This document shows positions 56,412 through 64,000 of a stretch of 64,000 nt of DNA, in pieces. Each line of letters starts with the position of its first letter. The stretch's first letter is position 1. A model generated the notes under the pieces. It made no database searches. It was not told where the DNA came from and saw only the letters and a program-made list of their open reading frames with translations. The position numbers were made by a program, and so were the translations under genes. The stretch comes from Thermohalobaculum sp963721105 (GTDB lineage: Bacteria > Pseudomonadota > Alphaproteobacteria > Rhodobacterales > Rhodobacteraceae), in assembly GCA_963721105.1 (NCBI GenBank), contig CAVRHY010000007.1, positions 62,001 to 126,000 on the forward strand, read 5' to 3'.

Positions 56412-58883
56412 ATGAGACTGCACGATTGTCTGTACCCGCAGGTGGCCGCGGTCGCGTTCGGCATGAGGCGAGGCGGTGGGGCCGGGGTCGTCGGGGTCTC
56501 CCGAGCAGCGGACAGCATCTCGATCACTGCCGACGATGGCACCTCCGTCCAGATTCCCGCGGCCTCGCAGGTGTCGGCCGGCGTGATGGGCAGTTCGGAC
56601 AAGGCAAAACTCGATGCGTTGTCGGGCGCGCGCATATCGCTGCGGTCGGACCTGGCGGCGGCCGACGTGCCGGCGGAGGTGGCCTCGGTGCGGACGGACG
56701 GCTATGCGGCGCCCGGCGACCTGGGCTCTGGGCTCTACGTGCGACGGCCCGACGAGCCGCCGCACGAGGGCAAGGTGCAGTCGGCGGACGGCGCCTGGTG
56801 GGAGCTGGCGCCCGAGGCGCAGGTGCGCGCGACGCAGTTCGGCGCGACCGAGGGCGCCGACATCACCGCCGCCGTCCAGAACGCGATCAACTTCGCGGCC
56901 TACGGCGCGACGAGCGGCGGGACGCGCACGTCAAAGCCGGCCGACGTGCTGATCGACATCCGCCGGGGCACGCTCTCCGACACGATCCAGGTCGGCTACG
57001 GGCTGGATTTCCAGACGGTCATCGTGCGCGGGCTGGGGCAGGGATACGTCAATTCGGCGCAGGACATGGGCACGGTGCTGACCTGCACCATGACAGACCG
57101 GCCGGCCTTTGCGATGAGCGCCACCCGGGACTCGCGCCTGTCCGACCTGACCATCATCGGGGCGGCCGACAGCGACATCCAGGCCATCGGGCCGACGGGC
57201 AAGGGGCCGACGCTGGAGGCAACCTGGGACGCCGCGCTTACTGCCGCCGGGGTGACGCCGGGCCGGCGCTATGCCCCCTATGCCGGCATCGCCATCGACC
57301 CCTATGCCGGGACCGCGCCGGCGACGGCCTACCCGGACGTGACGTGCCCGTCCTGGATCGAGCCTGCGTTCACCCGCTACGGCAAGAAGCGCAGCACGGC
57401 CCCGGCGATCGAGCGCGTCACCATCCGCGGCTTCGAGGTCGGGATTGCGCAGACGCCTGCCGACATCGACTCGAACGGCGACTTTCCGACCATGCGGCAC
57501 GTCCGCTTCGACGGCAACAAGTGGGCGTTCTCGACGGGCAACAATCAGGGGCGCGTCCCCACGTTCTATTCGTGCCAGTTCGCCGACATCTGGACGGTCT
57601 ACACGGACAATACGCACGGCAAACAGAACGGCACCAGCAATGGCCTGTTCCTTTCATGCGGTTTCGGCGGATTCATAGGACGCTTGTTCTCGCTCGCCAC
57701 GCTGGCCAGGGGTGGGATGACCTTCCAGACTTGCGACATCGAGAGCCTGCACAGGATCGGCGACATCGCGTCGTCTGCGACCGGTCAGATCGGCGTCTGG
57801 TTCCGCGACAGCTCGTTGAATTTCCGGCATAGCGACACGAACGGCCACCCTGCCAACATTCTCGACGGCAACGGCAGCCGCGGGATGGTTGGCTTCGATG
57901 GGGGTGACATTCTGTTTGCGTCGGTCGGTTCGGTCCTCGATGCCCGCGTCAAGGTCATCAACGGCACGATGGTCAACTTCACCGACGGAGCGGGGAGCCG
58001 GGACAAGGCCTACGGACAGGTCGCATCGAACGCCCTGGCCGGCGGGTTCGTGCTCAGCCCGAATGACCTCGTGCCGGAGTTCGAGTGTGTCTTCGCGTCC
58101 TACGACCTCGATGCCGGAATCAATCACGGCGCCCTGCTGCTGGGCCCGGAGTGCCGGGAGACGGGGCGCGCGTTTACCGTGCCCCTGTGGTCCGGCGCTG
58201 TGCAGCGCGGCGGGGGGGCGATCAAGCGTCGCCGCGAGGCGCTGCGCCGCCCGGTCCTGTTCGATCGCCGCGACCGATCGAGCGGCGCCTACGGCTCTGC
58301 GCCCGTGCGATCCGGGCTGACGATCAGCTTCAACGCCGGCTCGCTGGCGACAAACCAGCAGAACGCCGTCCAGCAGGGATACCGCAACGGCGGCGTGATC
58401 CGCGACACGGTGACGGGGACGGTGATGTTCATCCGCTCGGTCGATCACGCGACGGGCGCGATCGAGGCCGAGCTTCAGAACAACTACATCGCGGACGGCG
58501 CCGGCGGCTACGATCTGTTCGACGACGGGTTCGTGCTTTCGGCGGGCGTCTGGGACGTCATCGGGACGGCCGTCTACCTGGCGCCGCAGCCGATCATGGG
58601 CACGACCTCGACGACTGCCGCGACCATCGCGGTCGAGGCCACGCTGGACGCGCCGGACGGCGCCTACGGCCTGGCGGTCGGCGACTGGCTGTTCGAGGAT
58701 CTGTGGCCGGCCGCGCAGACCTTCTCGTCGACGGGCCGGGCGAAGATCGCCGCTATCGCCGCAGGCGGCGCCATGGCCGCCGGCACCATCACGATGGGCG
58801 GCAACGCGAACGTGACGCACGCGAGGGCGCTCTCATTCGACTGGTGGGTCAGGGCCGAGCCGGCGAACGAGGCCGCCAGGTAG
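56412..58883 (+). CDS. Large tailspike-like beta-helix protein
   Basis: An 823-residue protein without a signal peptide. Near residue 45 is VQIPAASQVSAGVMGSSDKAKLDALSG, a linker common in phage tail fibres. Then come GSGLYVRRPDEPPHEGKVQSADGAWWELA and GATEGADITAAVQNAINFAA, the typical opening of pectate-lyase-like right-handed beta-helix tailspikes. Residues about 170-560 have repeated short beta-type turns rich in Gly, Asn, Asp and Thr. The C-terminal 250 residues are a separate beta-rich part. Such proteins bind or cut surface glycans. No other phage genes are nearby, so it is a lone fibre-type gene, possibly a prophage remnant or a host glycan-modifying protein. Confidence 0.7.
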   Translation: MRLHDCLYPQVAAVAFGMRRGGGAGVVGVSRAADSISITADDGTSVQIPAASQVSAGVMGSSDKAKLDALSGARISLRSDLAAADVPAEVASVRTDGYAAPGDLGSGLYVRRPDEPPHEGKVQSADGAWWELAPEAQVRATQFGATEGADITAAVQNAINFAAYGATSGGTRTSKPADVLIDIRRGTLSDTIQVGYGLDFQTVIVRGLGQGYVNSAQDMGTVLTCTMTDRPAFAMSATRDSRLSDLTIIGAADSDIQAIGPTGKGPTLEATWDAALTAAGVTPGRRYAPYAGIAIDPYAGTAPATAYPDVTCPSWIEPAFTRYGKKRSTAPAIERVTIRGFEVGIAQTPADIDSNGDFPTMRHVRFDGNKWAFSTGNNQGRVPTFYSCQFADIWTVYTDNTHGKQNGTSNGLFLSCGFGGFIGRLFSLATLARGGMTFQTCDIESLHRIGDIASSATGQIGVWFRDSSLNFRHSDTNGHPANILDGNGSRGMVGFDGGDILFASVGSVLDARVKVINGTMVNFTDGAGSRDKAYGQVASNALAGGFVLSPNDLVPEFECVFASYDLDAGINHGALLLGPECRETGRAFTVPLWSGAVQRGGGAIKRRREALRRPVLFDRRDRSSGAYGSAPVRSGLTISFNAGSLATNQQNAVQQGYRNGGVIRDTVTGTVMFIRSVDHATGAIEAELQNNYIADGAGGYDLFDDGFVLSAGVWDVIGTAVYLAPQPIMGTTSTTAATIAVEATLDAPDGAYGLAVGDWLFEDLWPAAQTFSSTGRAKIAAIAAGGAMAAGTITMGGNANVTHARALSFDWWVRAEPANEAAR

Positions 58884-59005
58884 GCGTCGCGGGCAAGCGG
58901 ACCGCTGCGCGGCAGGATCGCCGCTGCAGTCCGCATCGCCAGGCATGACGCTTCGACGCTGGGCCTCGGGGGCGCGCAGCCCCGGCGCCTCGCGATCTGT
59001 CTGTC

Positions 59006-59992
59006 TCAGGCGACCCGGCTGCGAGGCTTCAGGGTCTCGGTGTCGACCACGGAATCGGGGGCAACCAGCACATATGCCGACAGGTCGCGGCGCAGCCAGA
59101 AGGTGCGCTCGCGCACCGTCAGGGTGAACTCACCGGCGATATCGGCCAGTTGCTGGCCGTCCTCCAGCGCCAGGCCCGTGTTCAGCGCCATGCCCGCGAC
59201 GCGCGCGATGCTGCGGTAGGCGTCGCGCGCATTGCACGGGCGCGGTGCCAACTCCAGCTCGCGGCCGATGAAGTGCCGCATGCCGTAGGTCACCATGCCC
59301 GTCGCGAGCGCCGGATCGTAGCCGCTGGGCACGACACTGGCGAAGCTGACCCAGGTGCTGAGCGGCATCCGGCCGGCCAGGATCTTCTCGGCGGCGTCGG
59401 CGAAGCTCTGTGGCGCACTCAACACCCAGCCCTCGCGCCACAGCACGGCGCTGACCGGCGCGACGCGGAGGGCGGCAGTGGCGACGAAATGCACCGCGGC
59501 TGCATAGGCCTCGGCGCCCTCCAGCCCCGGCAGGTCGCCGCCGCAGGTGATCTCGACGGCGCCGACATGGTTGCGAATGGCCGGCTCGGGATCCCAGCCG
59601 CGAACCGGGACCAGCGGCGGCGACAGCCGCTCGGCGGGAACCTGGCCCGGCAGCATCTGCATGGTGACCTTGGCGCCGTCGATCATCGCCGCCCCTGGCC
59701 TCTCGGGCGCGAGGGCGGGCCTGGCGTCGATCTGGCCGATGGTCGGAAATCGCATCGCCGCCGTCGCGGCCACCGCCTCGACGTCCAGCTCCCATTCGTC
59801 CTCCAGCAGGAGGATGGCGCTGAACTGGCGTGTCGTCCGGTGCGGGGCGGGCGCGACGGTCAGCCTGCCCGAGGGCTGGACCAGCCGGAAGCCGACCGCC
59901 TCGCGCGGGGGCTGCTTCTCCGCGCCGCCGATCAGGGCCGAGACCGGCTCCGACGCGGAACCCGAACGCCACGATGTCGGAAGACGCATCAT
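59006..59992 (-). CDS. DUF4261-type protein of unknown function
   Basis: About 328 residues from ATG 59992 (GAGGA upstream). It contains FSAILLLEDEWELDVEAVAATAAMRFP, then HFVATAALRVAPVSAVLWREGWVLSAPQSFADAAEKI and VTYGMRHFIGRELELAPRPCNARDAYRSIARVAGMAL. This layout (Trp-Arg-Glu motif, a GMRHFIGRELEL block and a late acidic region) fits DUF4261, whose function is unknown. No signal peptide or membrane segment. It faces the tailspike-like gene. Confidence 0.65.
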   Translation of the reverse strand: MMRLPTSWRSGSASEPVSALIGGAEKQPPREAVGFRLVQPSGRLTVAPAPHRTTRQFSAILLLEDEWELDVEAVAATAAMRFPTIGQIDARPALAPERPGAAMIDGAKVTMQMLPGQVPAERLSPPLVPVRGWDPEPAIRNHVGAVEITCGGDLPGLEGAEAYAAAVHFVATAALRVAPVSAVLWREGWVLSAPQSFADAAEKILAGRMPLSTWVSFASVVPSGYDPALATGMVTYGMRHFIGRELELAPRPCNARDAYRSIARVAGMALNTGLALEDGQQLADIAGEFTLTVRERTFWLRRDLSAYVLVAPDSVVDTETLKPRSRVA

Positions 59993-60004
59993 TACGAAGA
60001 CCAT

Positions 60005-60311
60005 CCTCAGGCCATTGTTCTTACGTTAAAATTATCCTTCTGGTTCGTGGAGATTTCGTGGCAATTTTGCCCTATTCGACGCCCCGAACCCGCCGATGAG
60101 CACGAGAATTCGCACTTTGCAACGGAATAACGAAGATTCTGTCTTATGGTGAAACAGAACCGTAGGCCGATTCGGACACAATCCAGCTGCGCCCCACCCG
60201 GGTGAAACCGCGCCGCCCTGTTCGGCCGCGAGGCAGGCGCCCGGCCGAGGCCGCGACCGTTGCCTGGGCTGGTCGTGGGTCAAGCCGCAACCAGAGGTTG
60301 TTTCCGGCTGT
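60005..60311. other. Intergenic region with AT-richer patches upstream of the DUF4261 gene
   Basis: These 307 bases between the DUF4261 start and the thrS end hold no supported gene. The stretch 60025-60160 is noticeably less GC-rich than its surroundings and may contain the DUF4261 promoter. I see no clear paired boxes or RNA. Confidence 0.4.
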
Positions 60312-62285
60312 CTAGCTCCGGAGCGCCGTGCCGTGGCCCTCGGCCAGGTCGGGCGGCAGTGACTCCTCGACCAGGTGCGCGAACGCCTCCTCGAGCGACA
60401 GCACGCGCTGGCCCTTCTCGCCGAGGCGCCGGACCGAGACGGTGTGCCCTTCAACCTCCTGCCGGCCGACGGCGAGGATGACGGGCACATGCGCGTCAGA
60501 GTGCTCGCGGACCTTGTAGTTGATCTTCTCGTTGCGCCTGTCGACCTCGACCCGCATCCCCGCCGAGCGGAAGCGCGCCGCGACCTGCTCGGCGTACTCG
60601 TCGGCGTCCGAGACGATGGTCGCGACGACGATCTGCCGCGGCGCCAGCCACAGCGGAAAGCGTCCGGCGGTGTTCTCGATCAGGATACCCAGGAATCGCT
60701 CGAAGCTGCCAAGGATCGCCCGGTGCATCATCACCGGCCGCTTCTTCGAGCCGTCCGCGGCCACATATTCGGCGTCCAACCGCTCTGGTAGGTTGAAATC
60801 GGCCTGAAACGTGCCGCATTGCCATTCGCGGCCGATCGCGTCGGTCAGCTTGAAGTCCAGCTTCGGGCCATAGAAAGCGCCCTCGCCGGGATCGACCTCG
60901 TAGTCGTTCGTCACCTTGCGGACGGCGTTCTCCAGCGCCGCCTCGGCCTTGTCCCAGACCTCGTCCGAGCCGACCCGCACCTCGGGCCGCGTCGAGAACT
61001 TGATGTCGAAGCTGGCGAAGCCGAGATCGCGGTAGACCGAGCCCAGCAGCTCGATGAAGCGCGCGGTCTCGTCCTCGATCTGGTCCTCGGTGCAGAAGAT
61101 GTGCGCATCGTCCTGGGTGAAGCCGCGAACACGCATCAACCCATGCATCGAGCCGGAGGGCTCGTAGCGGTGGCACGAGCCGAACTCGGCCAGCCGCAGG
61201 GGCAGGTCGCGGTAGCTCTTCAACCCATGGTTGTAGACCTGGACGTGGCCGGGACAGTTCATCGGCTTCAGGGCGTTCACGCGCTTTTCCTGCGCGTGCT
61301 CTTCCTCGACCTCGGCGATGAACATGTTCTCGCGATACTTCTCCCAGTGGCCGGATTTTTCCCACAGCTTGCGGTCGATCAGCTGCGGCGTCTTGATTTC
61401 CTTGTAGCCGGCGGACTTCAGCCGGCGGCGCATGTAGTCCTCGAGCACCCGGTAGACGGCCCAGCCGTTCGGGTGCCAGAACACCATGCCCGGCGCCTCC
61501 TCCTGCATGTGGAAGAGCTCCATCTCGCGGCCGATGCGCCGGTGGTCGCGCTTCGCCGCTTCCGCCAGCATGTGCAGGTGCGCCTCGAGGTCCTGTCTGT
61601 TGCGGAAGGCGACCCCGTAGATGCGCTGCAGCATGCTGTTGCGGCTGTCGCCGCGCCAGTAGGCCCCGGCGACGCTCATCAGCTTGAAGGCGTCCGGCGG
61701 CACCTGCCCGGTATGCGCCAGGTGCGGGCCGCGGCAGAGGTCCTGCCAGTGCCCGTGCCAATACATCTTTATCGCCTGGTCCGCGGGGATCGCCTCGACC
61801 AGCTCGACCTTGTAGGGCTCGTCGCGCTGGCGGTAGAAGTCGATCGCCGCCTGCCGCTCCCAGGTCTCGCAGCGCACCGGGTCGCGGGCGGCGATGATCT
61901 GGCGCATCCGGACCTCGATCTTCTCCAGGTCCTCCGGCGTGAACGGCTCGGCGCGGTCGAAGTCGTAATACCAGCCGTTCTCGATGACCGGCCCGATCGT
62001 CACCTTGGTGTCGGGCCACAGCTCCTGTACGGCGCGCGCCATGATGTGCGCGGCGTCGTGGCGGAGCAGTTCCAGCGTGTCCCTGTCCTTGGCGGTCAGG
62101 ATCTCGAGCGCGATGTCCTGCTCCAGCGGCTCGGAGAGGTCCGCCACGCGCCCGTCTATGCGCGCCGCCAGCGCCGACTTGCCGAGCGAGGTCGAGATGT
62201 CCGCTGCCACCTCGCCGCCCGTCGTCCCGGCCTCGTACTCGCGCACGGAGCCGTCGGGCAGGGTGATCTTGACGTGCTTGGACAT
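60312..62285 (-). CDS. thrS: Threonyl-tRNA synthetase
   Basis: ThrRS charges tRNA-Thr and edits Ser-tRNA. The 657-residue product has the N-terminal TGS domain (KITLPDGSVREYEAGTTGGEVAADIS), the editing domain (LLRHDAAHIMARAVQELWP, and GPHLAHTG), the class II catalytic core with MNCPGHVQVYNHGLKSYRDLPLRLAEFGSCHRYEPSG (motif 2, with zinc Cys/His residues), motif 3 and the anticodon-binding domain (PRQIVVATIVSDADEYAEQVAARFR). Length is normal. Downstream of the mla genes on the same strand by 91 bases. Confidence 0.98.
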   Translation of the reverse strand: MSKHVKITLPDGSVREYEAGTTGGEVAADISTSLGKSALAARIDGRVADLSEPLEQDIALEILTAKDRDTLELLRHDAAHIMARAVQELWPDTKVTIGPVIENGWYYDFDRAEPFTPEDLEKIEVRMRQIIAARDPVRCETWERQAAIDFYRQRDEPYKVELVEAIPADQAIKMYWHGHWQDLCRGPHLAHTGQVPPDAFKLMSVAGAYWRGDSRNSMLQRIYGVAFRNRQDLEAHLHMLAEAAKRDHRRIGREMELFHMQEEAPGMVFWHPNGWAVYRVLEDYMRRRLKSAGYKEIKTPQLIDRKLWEKSGHWEKYRENMFIAEVEEEHAQEKRVNALKPMNCPGHVQVYNHGLKSYRDLPLRLAEFGSCHRYEPSGSMHGLMRVRGFTQDDAHIFCTEDQIEDETARFIELLGSVYRDLGFASFDIKFSTRPEVRVGSDEVWDKAEAALENAVRKVTNDYEVDPGEGAFYGPKLDFKLTDAIGREWQCGTFQADFNLPERLDAEYVAADGSKKRPVMMHRAILGSFERFLGILIENTAGRFPLWLAPRQIVVATIVSDADEYAEQVAARFRSAGMRVEVDRRNEKINYKVREHSDAHVPVILAVGRQEVEGHTVSVRRLGEKGQRVLSLEEAFAHLVEESLPPDLAEGHGTALRS

Positions 62286-62376
62286 CGCTGGCCTCGGGAT
62301 TGGGGGTAAGTATGCGCGGCAAATGGCGCTGCCGGGCGTGCCCTGTCAAGCCGGGGCGCCGCGCCGCGCGCCGGGG

Positions 62377-63243
62377 TCAGCGGATTGCCGCTATCGGCCC
62401 ATCCGGCAGCCCGTTGACGAACTGGTGGACGTAAGGATTGCCGGAGCTGTCGATCTCGCCGACCGGCCCCTCCCACTGGATGACGCCCTCGTGCAGCATG
62501 GCGACGCGGTCGGCGATCCTGCGGACGCTCGTCATGTCGTGCGTGATCGTCATGGCGGTGACGCCCATCTCGACGACGATCTCGCGGATCAGGTCGTTGA
62601 TGACGTCGGCCATGATCGGGTCGAGCCCGGTGGTGGGCTCGTCGAAGAAGATGATCTCGGGCTCGGCGGCGATGGCGCGGGCGAGGCCGACGCGCTTCTG
62701 CATGCCGCCGGAAAGCTCGGCCGGGAAGAGGTCGGCGGTCTCGGCCGTCAGGCCGACCCGGCGCAGCTTCTCGATGGCGATGTCGCGCGCCTCGGCGCGC
62801 GGTCGGCGGCGGTGACCCTGGAGCAGCCGGAAGGCGACGTTCTGCCAGACCGGCAGGGAGTCGAACAGCGCGCCCCCCTGGAACAGCATGCCGAACTTGT
62901 CGAGCAGCCGCTCGCGCGATCGGCCGCGCAGGCGGCTCACGTCCTCGCCGTCGACGCGGATCGTGCCGCTGTCGGGCCGGATGATGCCGAGCACGCATTT
63001 CAGCGTCACCGACTTGCCGGTGCCCGAGCCGCCGATGATGACCATCGACTGCCCGCGTGCCACCGTCAGCTCGACGCCGCGCAGAACCTGCTTGCGACCG
63101 AACGCCTTGGCGACGTGGATCATCTCGATCTTGGGTGTCGTTGCGTAGTCGGGGGCAGCGCCGCCGTCGGTGCCGGGCGCGGCGCGCGCGACCGGCGCCC
63201 CCTCCGCCTCGGAGGGAGGGCGGGGAGGAGGTGTGCCGCTCAT
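62377..63243 (-). CDS. mlaF: ABC transporter ATPase of the Mla lipid-transport type
   Basis: A 288-residue ATPase: IHVAKAFGRKQVLRGVELTVARGQSMVIIGGSGTGKSVTLKC holds Walker A (GGSGTGKS), LSGGMQKRVGLARAIAAEPEIIFFDEPTTGLDPI the signature and Walker B. GTG/GGSGTGKSV and the FQGGALFDSLPVWQNVAF Q-loop are typical of MlaF/Ttg2A, which powers retrograde phospholipid transport between membranes. An N-terminal extension of about 35 residues (Pro/Ala-rich) precedes the domain. Its ATG overlaps the stop of the permease gene by four bases. Confidence 0.93.
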   Translation of the reverse strand: MSGTPPPRPPSEAEGAPVARAAPGTDGGAAPDYATTPKIEMIHVAKAFGRKQVLRGVELTVARGQSMVIIGGSGTGKSVTLKCVLGIIRPDSGTIRVDGEDVSRLRGRSRERLLDKFGMLFQGGALFDSLPVWQNVAFRLLQGHRRRPRAEARDIAIEKLRRVGLTAETADLFPAELSGGMQKRVGLARAIAAEPEIIFFDEPTTGLDPIMADVINDLIREIVVEMGVTAMTITHDMTSVRRIADRVAMLHEGVIQWEGPVGEIDSSGNPYVHQFVNGLPDGPIAAIR

Positions 63244-64000
63244 GTCGTGAACAGCGCCTCGGTCAGAAGGTAGTTCGAGCCGAGGATCAGGATCGAGGCG
63301 GTGACGACGGCGTTGGTCGTCGCCAGGCCGACGCCCTGCGCCCCGCGGCCCGAGTTGTAGCCGTGGAAGCAGCCCATCAGCGCGATGATGAAGCCGAAGA
63401 CGGCGGCCTTGATCAGCCCCGAGACGATGTCGCCTGCCGTCAGGAATTCCCAGGTGGCGTTGATGTAGGTGCCAGGGGTGAAGTCCAGCCGCGTCACGCC
63501 GACCAGGAAGCCGCCGAGGATGCCGATGATGTCGCCGACGAAGGCGAGCAGCGGCAGCGTCAGGGTCGCCGCCAGCAGGCGCGGCGCGACCAGGTACTTC
63601 ATCGGGTTGGTGCTGAGCGTCGTCAGCGCGTCGATCTGCTCAGTGACCCGCATCGTGCCCAGTTCTGCGGCAATCGAGGCCGAGATGCGCCCCGCCACCA
63701 TCAGCCCGCCCAGCACCGGCCCCAGTTCGCGCGTCATGGCCAGCGCCACGATGTTCGGCACAACCGAGGCAGCGTTGAAGCGCGTGCCTCCAGCATAGAT
63801 CTGCAGCGCCAGCGCGCCGCCGGTGAACAGCGTCGTCATCCCGACGACAGGCAGCGAGAAATAGCCGATGCGCAGAATCTGCCGGCCGAACTCGGCCGGG
63901 TACCAGGGCGGCATGAAGACGTTGACGACGCCGAGCGCCGCGAAGATCACGAGCGCCCCCGTCGCCTGGCAGAGCCCGATGACGGCGGCGCCGATGCCGG
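63240..64000 (-). CDS. mlaE: Mla-type permease MlaE (N-terminus beyond the window)
   Basis: The C-terminal part of an MlaE-family permease. VVGMTTLFTGGALALQIYAGGTRFNAASVVPNIVALAMTRELGPVLGGLMVAGRISASIAAELGTMRVTEQIDALTTLSTNPMKYLVAPRLLA contains the conserved RELGPVL and EIGTM-like (ELGTM) motifs. At least five membrane helices are visible. The open frame runs through 64000 without a start, so the gene is partial. A GTG at 63950 is not its start, since coding similarity continues upstream. Confidence 0.92.
   Translation of the reverse strand, partial: GIGAAVIGLCQATGALVIFAALGVVNVFMPPWYPAEFGRQILRIGYFSLPVVGMTTLFTGGALALQIYAGGTRFNAASVVPNIVALAMTRELGPVLGGLMVAGRISASIAAELGTMRVTEQIDALTTLSTNPMKYLVAPRLLAATLTLPLLAFVGDIIGILGGFLVGVTRLDFTPGTYINATWEFLTAGDIVSGLIKAAVFGFIIALMGCFHGYNSGRGAQGVGLATTNAVVTASILILGSNYLLTEALFTT

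Noticed and set aside
56214..58883. Prophage
   Set aside because: Only one tailspike-like gene is present. No integrase, capsid, terminase or lysis genes flank it.

Overview
The window is high-GC DNA from an alphaproteobacterium, most likely a Rhodospirillales-type lineage. Supporting markers are a circularly permuted (two-piece) tmRNA gene beside an alpha-type SspB adaptor, the hisD / UPF0262 / low-molecular-weight phosphatase block, ThyX instead of ThyA, DUF4169 plus ribbon-helix-helix genes next to fumC, and the tig / clpP / clpX / lon series. No rRNA, CRISPR or complete mobile element is visible. From about 2.5 to 27.4 kb, seven normally conserved genes carry simple one- or two-base frameshifts (mutS, tig, oxc, frc, a formyltransferase-fold gene, a flavin-oxidase-like gene and a DUF2127 gene), and an NYN gene carries three. 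From 27.4 kb to the end almost none do. This looks like indel errors in a draft or metagenomic assembly rather than gene decay.

Layout: 0.2-2.0 kb hrcA-grpE. 2.1-4.2 kb small redox and membrane genes. 4.3-7.4 kb a tripartite tricarboxylate transporter (tctC-tctB-tctA). 7.6-14.9 kb an oxalate/formate operon, read right to left: GntR-type regulator, oxalyl-CoA decarboxylase, formyl-CoA transferase, a glyoxalase-fold protein, a 10-formyl-THF hydrolase-like protein and formate-THF ligase. A perfect TGGTATACCA palindrome lies in front of the regulator. 15.2-19.7 kb mutS, an NYN/OST-HTH protein, a methyltransferase and tRNA-Leu. 19.8-27.0 kb protein quality control: trigger factor, ClpP, ClpX, Lon. 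27.1-30.3 kb DUF2127 and three tandem secreted DUF1194 (VWA-like) genes behind a glyoxalase. 30.4-34.4 kb thyX, a DUF421 gene and hisD-UPF0262-phosphatase.

34.6-45.9 kb has a sulfur flavour: a TusA-like protein, an orphan SoxX-like cytochrome with a CcdA-like membrane protein, an ECF sigma/anti-sigma pair leading into a SorA-like molybdenum enzyme and its dihaem cytochrome, then a bifunctional ATP sulfurylase/APS kinase. fumC, sspB, ssrA and tRNA-Val sit between. Free-tag adaptor (SspB), tag RNA (ssrA) and protease (ClpXP) are therefore all in this window.

46.3-54.8 kb is a polysaccharide locus: three glycosyltransferases, a glycosyltransferase-methyltransferase fusion, a Wzm/Wzt-type ABC exporter whose ATPase has a C-terminal cargo-type domain, and a polysaccharide deacetylase. 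It is bordered on the left by a 15-bp tandem repeat and on the right by a decayed transposase and a tRNA gene with an odd anticodon arm. 55.7-60.0 kb holds accessory genes: a winged-helix-like protein, a large tailspike-like beta-helix protein and a DUF4261 protein. 60.3-64.0 kb returns to housekeeping: thrS, then mlaF and the 3' part of mlaE, which runs off the window.
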